Positions 26,244-34,547 of a stretch of 64,000 nt of DNA are shown piece after piece (the first letter of the stretch is position 1; each line of letters starts with the position of its first letter). This DNA is from Candidatus Calditenuaceae archaeon (lineage in GTDB: Archaea; Thermoproteota; Nitrososphaeria_A; Caldarchaeales; Calditenuaceae): positions 1 to 64,000 of the forward strand of contig JANXED010000004.1 in the NCBI GenBank assembly GCA_025058175.1. Reading direction: 5' to 3'. Under the pieces are notes generated by a model, which was not told the DNA's origin, made no database searches, and saw only the letters and a list, made by a program, of their open reading frames with translations. Made by a program: the position numbers and the translations under genes.

Positions 26244-26972
26244 TCAGGACTCGAGGCGCGCGATCGTCCTCGTGGAGACCGAGATCACGTCGTCAACCGA
26301 GACCTCGCCTATCCCTAGGTCAGCCAACCTATCGAGGACCTGCACCGCCCTCCTGCACGCGTAGTAGTCCGGGGTCGACTCGGAGACCTCGATCAGCATC
26401 CCCATGTTCTCCATCCCCGCCATGCCTGCGAGGTTCATCAGTATCCCCGCTGCCCCCACGATCTGCCCAGAGTAGACCTGGCCGTCTATCAGCTTGACGT
26501 ACTTCTGGAGGACCGCTTTGTCGGTGGAGGAGCAGTAGACCTCGCGCCTCGGCGAGACGCTCTCCCTCCCGCCCAGCCCTCCGACCGTGAAGGCCCTCGT
26601 CGCGCCCATTCCCTTCACGAGGTCTATCACCGTGCTGCAGAACTCGTACTGCCCGTAGCTCGACGAAGGCTGGGCGGTCCCGTACAAGACGAGCGTCGGC
26701 GATGGCTCCTCGACCGCGTATATGTCCGCGAAGTTGAGGACGATCCTGCCGTCCGAGACGAACGCGGAGGTCGGGAACTCCGGAGAGTAGAGCCTGCAGA
26801 CCCTCTTCGCCTTCACGACGCCGAGGATATGCGCGATCGCGACCTTAGACACCATCCCTATCCCAGGGAGGCCCTCGATGAAGGTCGCTCCCTCGAGCCT
26901 GTACTCCTTCATGCCCGGCTCGAAGACAACGAGCGTCCTGAGCGCCGAGTCCCCGAACTTCAGCGGGCCCAC
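26244..26972 (-). CDS. PAC2-family protein (proteasome assembly chaperone-like)
   Basis: 242 residues. Characteristic PAC2 pattern: EGLPGIGMVSKVAIAHIL near the N-terminus, TLVLYGTAQPSS, then AFTVGGLGGR and a C-terminal helical bundle. Archaeal PbaA/PbaB proteins of this family are ATP-independent chaperones connected to proteasome assembly. Which paralogue this is cannot be told. It is 25 bp downstream of dph6 on the same strand, so the two probably form an operon. Confidence 0.88.
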   Translation of the reverse strand: MGPLKFGDSALRTLVVFEPGMKEYRLEGATFIEGLPGIGMVSKVAIAHILGVVKAKRVCRLYSPEFPTSAFVSDGRIVLNFADIYAVEEPSPTLVLYGTAQPSSSYGQYEFCSTVIDLVKGMGATRAFTVGGLGGRESVSPRREVYCSSTDKAVLQKYVKLIDGQVYSGQIVGAAGILMNLAGMAGMENMGMLIEVSESTPDYYACRRAVQVLDRLADLGIGEVSVDDVISVSTRTIARLES

Positions 26973-26997
26973 CTTGGACGGAAATCCGGCGGCCGCG

Positions 26998-27690
26998 TCA
27001 AATACTTTCGGGGATCGGACGATCCAGTTCGGGTATCAGGTCGACGTAGTGGAACCTCCCGTCCCTCACCACGAACTCGCCGAGCCTGAACCTAACGGGC
27101 CTGCTGAACGTCGGGCCGTCGTAGACGAACGTGTGGTACTCTCCGCGTTCGCCCGCGGGGTCGATGCCCGCTGCCGAGGACCTCAGTAGTGCAGTGTCGA
27201 GCTCCTTGCCCAGCAGCGCAGAGGGGTCCGCGGCGTCTCCGTCGACGACGCAGATCACGGCCCTGTACCCGAGGCCCACGAACCTCTCGACGACCTTCGC
27301 GGGGTCCTCGCCCCACAGCGGGAAGAGCAGCTCGACGCCGGACCGGGCCATCCTCTCCTCCCTGTACCTCCGGACGTCCTCGAGCCAGATGTCGCCGAAC
27401 GCGACCGCGTCGACGCCGAACTCGGTCCTCAGCCGCTCGACCGCCTCCGACATCCTCCGCTCGTAGACCTCGTTCGGTGCGTTTGGAGGAATCCAGACCT
27501 CGAGGACCTCAAGCCCGAGCGACTCCGCCTGCCTCAGGAGAAGCTCTCGCCTCACGCCGTGCATCGTCACCCTGTTGAACCCCTCAGTGAGGGTCGTGAG
27601 CAGACAGGCCACCTCATGGCCGCGCGAGATCACCTCGTGGAGCGTCAGGGCGCTATCCTTCCCGGTGCTCCACGATACAGTGACCCGCAA
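26998..27690 (-). CDS. dph6: Diphthine--ammonia ligase (Dph6-type PP-loop ATPase)
   Basis: 230 residues. PP-loop SWSTGKDSAL at the N-terminus, the family signature GVRRELLLRQAESLGL, FGDIWLEDVRRYRE and the C-terminal GERGEYHTFVYDGP (GGEYET-like motif). It converts diphthine on elongation factor 2 to diphthamide, so it acts on aEF2. The upstream region (27691-27757) is shared with the divergent CinA-like gene. Confidence 0.9.
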   Translation of the reverse strand: MRVTVSWSTGKDSALTLHEVISRGHEVACLLTTLTEGFNRVTMHGVRRELLLRQAESLGLEVLEVWIPPNAPNEVYERRMSEAVERLRTEFGVDAVAFGDIWLEDVRRYREERMARSGVELLFPLWGEDPAKVVERFVGLGYRAVICVVDGDAADPSALLGKELDTALLRSSAAGIDPAGERGEYHTFVYDGPTFSRPVRFRLGEFVVRDGRFHYVDLIPELDRPIPESI

Positions 27691-27723
27691 CCGCTCAGTC
27701 GACTCGGACGCACCTCAAAAAGG

Positions 27724-27734
27724 AGACGATAATA
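27724..27734 (+). promoter_or_regulatory. Promoter of the CinA-like operon
   Basis: The AT-rich GACGATAATAG block is about 27-30 nt before the ATG at 27758, which supports that codon rather than the longer open frame from 27575 as the start. Confidence 0.4.
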
Positions 27735-27757
27735 GGACCTGGGCAGGTGGTCGGGGG

Positions 27758-28606
27758 ATGGGCAGGCCGAGGGCTTCGACGGCTGAGATCGTGGTCGTGG
27801 GCAACGAAGTCCTGAACGGCGAAGTCCTCGACACCAACAGCAACTGGCTGGCGAAGAGGCTCTATGCCTCGGGGCTCGTCCTGAGGAGGGTCACGGCGGT
27901 TAGGGACGACTTAAGGGAGATATCGGCCGCAGTGAGGGAGGCGCTCAGGAGGAAGACCGAGTGGATCTTCACCACGGGCGGGTTGGGGCCGACCGACGAC
28001 GACATGACCCTGAGGGGCGTCGCGTTGGCGACGAGAAGGAGACTCGTCTTGAACTCGGAGGCGCTCGAGATGCTCCGGGACCGGTACTCGAGGCTCTACG
28101 AGATGGGCGTGGTGAGGGAGAGGGAGCTTACCCCCTCCAGGCTGAAGATGGCCATGTTGCCGAGGGGCGCGAAGGCCCTGCGGAACCGAGTCGGGTCGGC
28201 GCCTGGCTCCTTGCTCAAGCACGGCAGGTCCTGGATAATCTCGCTTCCAGGGGTCCCATCGGAGATGAAGGACATCTACGAGAACGAGGTCGAACCTCTC
28301 CTGCTGAAGAGCGCGAGGAGGACCTTCAGGAGCGTCGGAGGACTGGTGGTGAGGGGCGTCCCCGAATCGGCTCTCGCGCCGGTGCTGAGCGCGGTCAGCA
28401 GGAGGCACAAGCAGACGTACGTCAAGTCCCACCCGAAGGGCATCGAGGCCGGCCGATCGGTGGTGGAGATCGTGGTCCACGGCGAGGGAGGGAGCGAGGA
28501 GGAGGCGAGGAGGGTCGTCGAGGAGGTGCTGCGGGAGCTCCAGGAGCAGGTCAAGGGACTTATGCCGGCCTCCCTCGAGAGGATCGAGGCGAGGGAAGGG
28601 GGTTGA
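27758..28606 (+). CDS. CinA-like molybdopterin-binding domain protein
   Basis: 282 residues from the ATG at 27758. The frame is open from 27575 but the extra part lies opposite dph6. The MoCF-biosynthesis (COG1058) fold is clear: VVVGNEVLNGEVLDTNSNWL at the N-terminus, then FTTGGLGPTDDDMTLRGVA and LPGVPSEM. Stand-alone archaeal members have uncertain function; bacterial CinA proteins act on ADP-ribose and nicotinamide nucleotides. Its TGA overlaps the TTG of the next gene (TTGA), indicating coupling with the sugar-phosphate isomerase. Confidence 0.87.
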   Translation: MGRPRASTAEIVVVGNEVLNGEVLDTNSNWLAKRLYASGLVLRRVTAVRDDLREISAAVREALRRKTEWIFTTGGLGPTDDDMTLRGVALATRRRLVLNSEALEMLRDRYSRLYEMGVVRERELTPSRLKMAMLPRGAKALRNRVGSAPGSLLKHGRSWIISLPGVPSEMKDIYENEVEPLLLKSARRTFRSVGGLVVRGVPESALAPVLSAVSRRHKQTYVKSHPKGIEAGRSVVEIVVHGEGGSEEEARRVVEEVLRELQEQVKGLMPASLERIEAREGG

Positions 28607-29637
28607 GCCGCGAGCTCAGCGCCTCGGAGCTGATCGGCGACGAGCGGTACGGCGCCATGCTCAAGCAGATCTCCGACCAGCCGGTCCTCTACAGAGTTGG
28701 CCTCGCGAAGGGCGTCAAAGTCCCGGTCCCTGATAGGCCCGTGAGGGCCTTCGTTGTGTATGGCCTTGGAGGGTCGGCCATGCCGGGCGCGATGCTGGCC
28801 TCGCTCGCCTCGCTTCACGCCGACGTCCCGGTCGTGGTCTCGAACGGCTCCCATCCGCCAGCGTGGATTCGCGAGGACGACTTCGTGGCCTTGGTGAGCT
28901 ACTCGGGGAGGACGACTGAGGTGATTAGGGCGCTGGACGTCCTGTCGAAGAGGAGCATCAAGCCATTGGTACTGGCTAGCGGCGGGAAGCTCCTGCAGTC
29001 AGCGGAGGAGATAGGGCTGCCGACCGTGAGGCTCACTCCCGAGATGACCCCGCGGATGTCGGTCCCCGAGATGTTCGGGGTGCTGGTCGCCGTATACCAC
29101 AGGGTCTCCGAGTGCGAGGCGTTCTCGCCCGAGTCTGTGTCGTCCGCGGCGGAGAGGCTTTCGGCTTTCTGGAGGAGGATCTCCCCCGAAGTGAAACCCG
29201 AGGAGAACGACGCGAAGACGTGCGCCCTCCTAACCTCCGAGGGTACGCTCAGCGTCTTCGGGTGGGGACACATGCACATAGCTGCCCTGAGGCTGAGGAA
29301 CCAGCTCGCGGAGAACGCGAAGCTCCCCTGCGTCGTCAACGAGGTCCCTGAGAACCTCCACAACACCGTCGAGTCCATGGGGGCCTTCAAGGGCCTGAGG
29401 CACGTGGCCCTCAGGTCGAAAAACGAGCCCCAGGACGTAGCGCTGCAATTCAGTGTCCTCGGTTCAATTCTGGAGCTCACGCTGACGGTCTCGTTCGCGG
29501 GCGGCCCCGTTTACGAGCTGATGTCCTCGGTGATGTGGGCAGACGCGGTCAGCATCTACGCCGCGGCCCTGCGCGGTGTCGACCCGAGGGAGATACCGAC
29601 GATCTCCAGGATCAGGCGAGCAGTGGAGGGAGCGTGA
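28603..29637 (+). CDS. Bifunctional phosphoglucose/phosphomannose isomerase
   Basis: 344 residues from the TTG at 28603 that overlaps the preceding stop. The reading frame is open much further upstream, but that part is opposite-phase to CinA. SIS-domain signatures: GLGGSAMPGAMLA and the sugar-phosphate loop SYSGRTTEVI, then MSVPEMFG and ENLHNTVESM. This matches the archaeal PGI/PMI family that interconverts glucose-6-P, mannose-6-P and fructose-6-P, filling the isomerase step of gluconeogenesis/glycolysis. It is followed by an overlapping SpoIIM-like gene. Confidence 0.9.
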   Translation: MSRELSASELIGDERYGAMLKQISDQPVLYRVGLAKGVKVPVPDRPVRAFVVYGLGGSAMPGAMLASLASLHADVPVVVSNGSHPPAWIREDDFVALVSYSGRTTEVIRALDVLSKRSIKPLVLASGGKLLQSAEEIGLPTVRLTPEMTPRMSVPEMFGVLVAVYHRVSECEAFSPESVSSAAERLSAFWRRISPEVKPEENDAKTCALLTSEGTLSVFGWGHMHIAALRLRNQLAENAKLPCVVNEVPENLHNTVESMGAFKGLRHVALRSKNEPQDVALQFSVLGSILELTLTVSFAGGPVYELMSSVMWADAVSIYAAALRGVDPREIPTISRIRRAVEGA

Positions 29638-30170
29638 GCTTGTGGGCGATTGAGAGGCTGAAGTGGGCAGCAATAACCACAGCGATACTTTACGTGGTCT
29701 TCGCTGCGGCAGCGCACGTGCCCCTCGGACGGGAGGAAGCGCGCCGGATGTCCGAGGAGCTCTCGTCAATCGCAGCATCGATAGACTCGCCGCTGAAGAT
29801 CTTCGCGAACAACGCAGCGATTGCCTTGCTGATGGTCGTGCCCCTGCTAGGCGCAGCTGCTGGACTGTACGTCATCTATAACACAGGCCTCTATCTCTCT
29901 GCGCTCGCCATAACTTCTGGCACCCCTCCGGCTCTGCTCGCAGTCGTCCCCGTCCTCGCGGTCTACGGGGTCCTCGAGTTCTTCGGTTACGGGATTTGCT
30001 TCAGCGAGGGCATCAGGCTTCTCCTCGCGATCGCGAAGAGGAGACTTAGGCCAGAGATCAGACCAACGTCGTTTATGGTCGCGTTGGGGCTGCTCGTGCT
30101 ATTCGTGGCCGCGCTTCTAGAATTTCTGATAATTCAGTCCCTCCAGACCTTTAGCGCGTGGTTCTCCTGA
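29634..30170 (+). CDS. Stage II sporulation protein M-like membrane protein
   Basis: 178 residues from the GTG at 29634 (GTGA overlap with the isomerase stop). One N-terminal helix, a short extracytoplasmic loop, then the SpoIIM/DUF95 signature FANNAAIALLMVVPLLG with YVIYNTGLY and further helices, about five in all. Archaeal members are common and uncharacterised. The last 12 bp overlap the open frame of the next gene, but not its likely start at 30230. Confidence 0.8.
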   Translation: MSLWAIERLKWAAITTAILYVVFAAAAHVPLGREEARRMSEELSSIAASIDSPLKIFANNAAIALLMVVPLLGAAAGLYVIYNTGLYLSALAITSGTPPALLAVVPVLAVYGVLEFFGYGICFSEGIRLLLAIAKRRLRPEIRPTSFMVALGLLVLFVAALLEFLIIQSLQTFSAWFS

Positions 30171-30197
30171 TATCTGAGAGTAGAGGTGACCAATTAG

Positions 30198-30207
30198 AAA
30201 TATATAG
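30198..30207 (+). promoter_or_regulatory. TATA box that decides the start of the HTH gene
   Basis: AAATATATAG is about 27 nt before the ATG at 30230. The longer frame from 30158 would include the box. Confidence 0.55.
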
Positions 30208-30229
30208 CAGCTTAACTGCGTCTATATCG

Positions 30230-30574
30230 ATGGCGAGACGGCTTAAGAGAAATCCTAAGGGGTATTCGGAACCGATAATATTGAAAACTCTCCTGAAATC
30301 ACCAATGACGGTATCGCAGCTGGAGAAGGCGACTAAGATAAAGAAGCCAACCCTCTACCTCTCCCTCAACAGGCTCATCAAGAACGGACTGGTCACCAGC
30401 GACAGGGCGAAGAGGAACAGGAAGTTCAGCCTGACGAGGCGGGGCCGGGTCATCGCGAGGAACAGGGCGAAGGCCGAGAGGATGCTGGAGTCGATAATGC
30501 CGAGGCTAAGGGAGGTCCTGAGGCTCGGGATAGGGAAGAGGGAGATAGAGAAGGCTATCTCGGCAGGGTCCTGA
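30230..30574 (+). CDS. Winged helix-turn-helix transcriptional regulator
   Basis: 114 residues from the ATG at 30230. A very basic N-terminus is followed by a winged-helix core: ILKTLLKSPMTVSQLEKAT as the first helices, KKPTLYLSLNRLIKNGLV as recognition helix, and RNRKFSLTRRGRVIA as wing. It ends in a basic helix likely used for dimerisation. It resembles MarR/ArsR/PadR-type regulators without a ligand domain. The gene has its own strong TATA box and overlaps the convergent prepilin peptidase gene by 20 bp. The target is unknown. Confidence 0.8.
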   Translation: MARRLKRNPKGYSEPIILKTLLKSPMTVSQLEKATKIKKPTLYLSLNRLIKNGLVTSDRAKRNRKFSLTRRGRVIARNRAKAERMLESIMPRLREVLRLGIGKREIEKAISAGS

Positions 30575-31277
30575 CCACTGGGAAGAGCAGGTCGCCGTAA
30601 AGAAGGTTGACGACGTGACCTACAGCGATGAAGACGATCAAGGGTATGCCCGGGGTCGCCCAGACCCTCTCGGAGGAGCTGGCCGAGGGGTCGGAGAAGT
30701 AGTCGTCGAGGGGCGGCGAGAACGAGAGCCTTTTGCCGCTCCCGACGGTCACCTTGGCCCAGAAGCTCTTCGGCCAGTCGACCCTTGTCCCTAGGAGAAG
30801 CGCCCCGAGCTTCAGGTGCGCCGGGACGCCCTCGAGCCCCTCGAAGACCCGCTCGCCCTTGAGCAGCGGCCTGACTAGGAGGTTGTAGGCCAGGAGGGCT
30901 GAGGGGACGGAGAGTGAGATCAGCAGCCCGTTGAGCAGGGAGGTGATCGGTACGAACGGGTGGAACCTGTTTCCGTCGAGGGAGACGGGGAGCGCGATGG
31001 CGATCGCGATGACGGCCTTCGCGTCGGCGCCGCCGTAGAACCCGAGCCTGTAGAAGAGCAGGGCCACGACAGTGGAGACGGCGATCGACGCGGTCGCCAT
31101 GAGTGGGTAGTCCGAGTCGTGCCTGAGGACGTAGAGGTATGCCGTCGAGGGCAGCGTGAGCGAGGCGAGGAGCAGCCAGACCCAGTCGTCCACCTCCCTC
31201 CGCCTCAGGTCCATGACCGAAGCTACGGCGAGCATCGCAGTCGTGACGGCCGCGTTGAGGGCCTCGAGGGGGCTCAA
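30555..31277 (-). CDS. A24 prepilin/preflagellin peptidase
   Basis: 240 residues from a TTG start. Six or so hydrophobic helices with the two catalytic aspartates of A24 peptidases: D23 in MDLRRREVDDW and D85 in GGADAK. It cleaves class III signal peptides of archaellins and type IV pilins at the cytoplasmic membrane face. A soluble insert lies between the later helices (about 140-205). It is 19 bp downstream of rpsB on the same strand, so it may be read from the eno-rpsB transcript. No pilin gene is in the window. Confidence 0.88.
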   Translation of the reverse strand: MSPLEALNAAVTTAMLAVASVMDLRRREVDDWVWLLLASLTLPSTAYLYVLRHDSDYPLMATASIAVSTVVALLFYRLGFYGGADAKAVIAIAIALPVSLDGNRFHPFVPITSLLNGLLISLSVPSALLAYNLLVRPLLKGERVFEGLEGVPAHLKLGALLLGTRVDWPKSFWAKVTVGSGKRLSFSPPLDDYFSDPSASSSERVWATPGIPLIVFIAVGHVVNLLYGDLLFPVVRTLPR

Positions 31278-31296
31278 GGCGTCGACGGTTGCGGGC

Positions 31297-31932
31297 CTAC
31301 TCCGCGACGCCCTCGACGGCCGCGGTCGTGACGAACTGCTCTAGCGTGACGTTCGCGAGCAGCTCTGGCGTAGCTTGGCCGCGCTCGATCAGGACCCTCC
31401 TGGCCAGGTACCAGAACCCGAACGGCAGCGAGAGCCTACCCCTGTTGTTGATCGGGATTATCAGGTCGACGTTGGAGGTCGTGTTGTCGCTGCTGCACAT
31501 CGCGATTATCGGGATCTTCGCGATCCGCGCCTCGTTCACCACTTGGGCGTCGAACCTAGGGTCCGAGACGACTATGATCTCCGGCTCCATGTAGTACCTG
31601 AGGGCCTTGTTGGTGAAGGCCCCTGCGGGGATCTTCCCGGAGATGGCGCGGGCGCCCGTGACCTCCGCGAACCTCTGGACGGCCTTCGTGCCGTAGACGT
31701 GTGTTGACACCGCGACGACCTTCTCAGGCGGGTAAAGGGCGATCAGCCTCGCGGCCAGGTTCAGCCTCTCGACGACCTTCTTCACGTCGAAGAGGTGGAC
31801 ACCGTCGGACCTCTGCCTGAACACGAACCTCTCCATGTGGGCGACCTTCACTTTGGCCCCGAGGTGGGCATTGCACTTCACGAGGACCTCGGCGATCTCG
31901 ACCTCAGGGGAGACGGCGACGTCGGAGGTCAA
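31297..31932 (-). CDS. rpsB: 30S ribosomal protein S2 (uS2)
   Basis: 211 residues. Typical archaeal uS2 features: HLGAKVKVAHMERFVF, DVKKVVERLNLAARLI, the EPEIIVVSDPRFDAQ strand and IPIIAMCSSDN. The TTG start overlaps the enolase stop (TTGA). The archaeal order rpoN-eno-rpsB is conserved here, although the usual rplM and rpsI genes upstream of rpoN are missing. Confidence 0.97.
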   Translation of the reverse strand: MTSDVAVSPEVEIAEVLVKCNAHLGAKVKVAHMERFVFRQRSDGVHLFDVKKVVERLNLAARLIALYPPEKVVAVSTHVYGTKAVQRFAEVTGARAISGKIPAGAFTNKALRYYMEPEIIVVSDPRFDAQVVNEARIAKIPIIAMCSSDNTTSNVDLIIPINNRGRLSLPFGFWYLARRVLIERGQATPELLANVTLEQFVTTAAVEGVAE

Positions 31933-33185
31933 GGCCTCAACCTCCTGATCCTCCCCTCACCAACCTCCTCCTCTGTCCTCAGCAGCTCGTTCAGCTTCGC
32001 CACCCTTTCACCGCCGATCAGGCCGCACTTTATAACCTTGCAGCCAGTTCCGACCGCGACCTGCGAGATGTAGGCATCGGTCGTCTCGCCGGAGCGATGG
32101 GACGCGACGGCCACCGCACCGTTCGACGCGCACGCCTTCACCGCCTCCAGTGTTAGTGTGAGGGTCCCGACCTGGTTGGGCTTGACGATCGCAGCCCTTA
32201 TCGCGCCCCTTCTCGCCATCTCCGATATCAGCTCTGCCCTGGTGACGACGAGGTCGTCGCCGCAGACCAGCACGGACTTGAGGTCGCGCTGGAGCTCCGC
32301 GTACAGCTCTGGCGAGTCCTCGGAGAAGGGGTCCTCGATGTAGACGAGCCCGAACTCGTCCGCGATGGCTGCGAGGTAGTCCCTGAACTCCTGACCGGTG
32401 AGGTAGAGGCCCTCGGACCTAAGCGCGTACTTCCCGGACTTCGGGTCGTAGACGTTGCTCCCTGCGACGTCGAGCCCCACTCCCACCTCGACGCCGGTCT
32501 CATCGGAGGCCTCGTCGGCCGCGGCCCTCACGAGCTCGAGGGCCTTCCTGTTCCCGATCGGGGGCGCGTAGCCGCCCTCGTCGCCCTTGCCCAGGGGGAA
32601 CCCGGGCAGCTCGCGCTGGAGCAGCCTCCCGAGCCTCCTGTACGCGATGACGTTGACCTCAATCGCCTCCTTCATCGTCCTCGCGCCCAGCGGTATCAGC
32701 AGGAACTCCTGGATCTCCGGAGCTCCGGGGCCGGCGTGCGCACCTCCTCCCAGGACGTTCGAGAGCGGTAAGGGTAGGGCCGGAGTCTCCCCGGTCAGGT
32801 GCGCGAGGGCCTCGTGGAGCCTCTTGCCCTCCGAGGCAGCGTAAGCGGTGGCAGCCGCGACCGAGAGCGCGATGGCCGTGTTACCCCCGATCGCCGAGAG
32901 GTCAGGGGTGCGGTCGATCTCGGCCAGCAGCGCGTCCATCGCCAGCAGACCGTCGAGCTCGCGGCCCAGCAGCCCAGCGAACCTCTCCCGGACGAGCCTG
33001 ACCGCGGCCTCCGGACCACCTTCCGGGAACGGGACGACCTCCCTCTTCCCCCTGCTCTTCCCCGACGGAGCTCCGGCCCTCGCTGTGTGGCCGTCGACCG
33101 TGACCTCGACCTCCACGGTCTTATCGCCCCTACTGTCGAAGACCACCCTCGCGGTCACCCGCTCGAGCCGCTTTGCCCTAGACAC
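31929..33185 (-). CDS. eno: Enolase
   Basis: 418 residues, GTG start. Active-site segments are intact: VFDSRGDKTVEVEV at the N-terminus, metal ligands in GLDVAGSNVY and YIEDPFSEDS, the catalytic Lys in VKPNQVGT, and SHRSGETTD. It interconverts 2-phosphoglycerate and phosphoenolpyruvate. It sits between rpoN and rpsB in a conserved archaeal operon. Confidence 0.97.
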   Translation of the reverse strand: MSRAKRLERVTARVVFDSRGDKTVEVEVTVDGHTARAGAPSGKSRGKREVVPFPEGGPEAAVRLVRERFAGLLGRELDGLLAMDALLAEIDRTPDLSAIGGNTAIALSVAAATAYAASEGKRLHEALAHLTGETPALPLPLSNVLGGGAHAGPGAPEIQEFLLIPLGARTMKEAIEVNVIAYRRLGRLLQRELPGFPLGKGDEGGYAPPIGNRKALELVRAAADEASDETGVEVGVGLDVAGSNVYDPKSGKYALRSEGLYLTGQEFRDYLAAIADEFGLVYIEDPFSEDSPELYAELQRDLKSVLVCGDDLVVTRAELISEMARRGAIRAAIVKPNQVGTLTLTLEAVKACASNGAVAVASHRSGETTDAYISQVAVGTGCKVIKCGLIGGERVAKLNELLRTEEEVGEGRIRRLRP

Positions 33186-33231
33186 GTCACGCTGCTCCCC
33201 TTCTCCTGATTTAACCCCTTCCTCCCCGGCC

Positions 33232-33450
33232 TCACCGCCTGAGAGGCCTCTGCCTCGAGTGGACCTCGAAGGCGATCAGCTCGTCGATGTACTCGACGTG
33301 GGAGAGGAACATCCTCCTGCAGCAGTACCTCTTGATCCCGAGCTCGTCGAGGACCTGGCCCGGGTGCCTACCCGACTCGACCTCGGACCTGTATCTCTCC
33401 CAGAGGTGCGCGAGGGGCTTCCCGCAGCTGAAGCACCTGATCGGGAACAT
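33232..33450 (-). CDS. rpoN: DNA-directed RNA polymerase subunit N (Rpb10 homologue)
   Basis: 72 residues from the ATG at 33450; a TTG directly upstream at 33453 is also possible. The zinc-binding set CFSCG and RYCCRRM is that of RpoN/Rpb10. It is a small structural subunit of archaeal RNA polymerase. Here it is the first gene of its operon and has its own upstream TATA-like element near 33485-33493. Confidence 0.96.
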   Translation of the reverse strand: MFPIRCFSCGKPLAHLWERYRSEVESGRHPGQVLDELGIKRYCCRRMFLSHVEYIDELIAFEVHSRQRPLRR

Positions 33451-33484
33451 CAAGGGCCCTGCTCCCGGCTTTCCGCACGGCCCC

Positions 33485-33493
33485 GTCTAATTT
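33485..33493. promoter_or_regulatory. Possible bidirectional TATA element
   Basis: TCTAATTTA is AT-rich on both strands and nearly symmetrical. Read leftward it is about 26 nt before a start site near 33463 for rpoN. Read rightward it predicts a start near 33515 for the MetE N-terminal gene (GTG 33528). No other TATA-like block is visible in the 77-bp gap. Confidence 0.4.
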
Positions 33494-33527
33494 AGTGTTC
33501 GGCCCCTGCCCGGTTAGGCGTGGTGAG

Positions 33528-34547
33528 GTGGCGGGCACACGGTTTTTGACGGGGAATCGGTCCGATGGCGGGGAGTTGAGGGTCGAGGCGCACCTCTCCG
33601 GAAACCTCCCCAGGGGTGATTCGGTCTTCAGGGTCCTCAGGAGGCACTCGAGGGGCAAGGCCGGATGGGAGGAGGTGAGGGCCGCGGCTGAGGCGGAGAC
33701 CGCCGAGTGGGTCAGGCTACAGGCGGAGCTAGGCCTGAGGCCTGTCACGGACCCGATGCTGCTATGGCACGACCACTTCAGGCCGTTCGCGGAGAACGTC
33801 AAGGGGATGGCCGTCGACGGGCTGAGGAGGTGGTACGACAACAACCTCTTCTACAGGGCTCCGGTGGTTTTCGGGAGGCTCGGGTTAGGAGACCCGTTCC
33901 TCGAGAGGTACCTCTTCCCCGTGGCCCTCAGGGGCCTCGAGGTCAAGCTGGTCATCCCCGAACCCCTCACTTTCGCTAGGCTCTCCGTCAACAGCGGCTA
34001 CACGGACCATGCGGAGCTCGCGATGGACCTAGCAGAGGTCACTTCGGCCGAGGCCTCTAGGCTGGTCTCGAGGCACGGGCTCAGCGTGAGTCTGGTCCAG
34101 CTCAGCGCGCCGGAGCTCGCGAGGGAGCTGAGGGCCGACGACCTCGAGCTGGTCAGGGAGGAGGTGGGACTCTTTAAGCGGAGGCTCGGGTGCAAGGTCC
34201 AGCTCCACACGTTCTTCTTCTCAGCGGCTAGGAGCCTCAGGTCGCTGCTCGACACCGGGGTTGACGTGATCGGGATAGACCTTCACGCGACGCCGGCCTC
34301 CGCGCTCAAGGGCGTGGACGTCGACAGGGAGCTTGCGGTCGGTGTGGTCGACTCGCGGAGCGTCGTCGTGGAGGAGCCCGGGTGGATGGCGTCGCTAGCT
34401 GAGAGGGCCGTCGAGGCGACCGGCGCGAGGGCAGTTCACGTCACCACGAACACGGACCTCGACTTCCTCCCCGCAGGCGTCGCGAGGGAGAAGGTGCGTG
34501 CGCTGTCGGCGTGTGCGAGGCTGTTGAGGGAGAGGTGGGGGACTTGA
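33528..34547 (+). CDS. Methionine synthase, N-terminal (MetE-N-like) protein
   Basis: 339 residues from the GTG at 33528 (open frame from 33495). It is a TIM-barrel related to the N-terminal half of cobalamin-independent methionine synthase: RPVTDPMLLWHDHFRPFAEN, YDNNLFYRAPVVFG and FYLIPEPLTF-like VIPEPLTFARLS segments. It lacks the zinc ligands of the catalytic half, which is encoded by the next gene. In split MetE systems this half binds the methyl donor. It overlaps the catalytic gene by 4 bp (TTGA). Confidence 0.8.
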   Translation: MAGTRFLTGNRSDGGELRVEAHLSGNLPRGDSVFRVLRRHSRGKAGWEEVRAAAEAETAEWVRLQAELGLRPVTDPMLLWHDHFRPFAENVKGMAVDGLRRWYDNNLFYRAPVVFGRLGLGDPFLERYLFPVALRGLEVKLVIPEPLTFARLSVNSGYTDHAELAMDLAEVTSAEASRLVSRHGLSVSLVQLSAPELARELRADDLELVREEVGLFKRRLGCKVQLHTFFFSAARSLRSLLDTGVDVIGIDLHATPASALKGVDVDRELAVGVVDSRSVVVEEPGWMASLAERAVEATGARAVHVTTNTDLDFLPAGVAREKVRALSACARLLRERWGT

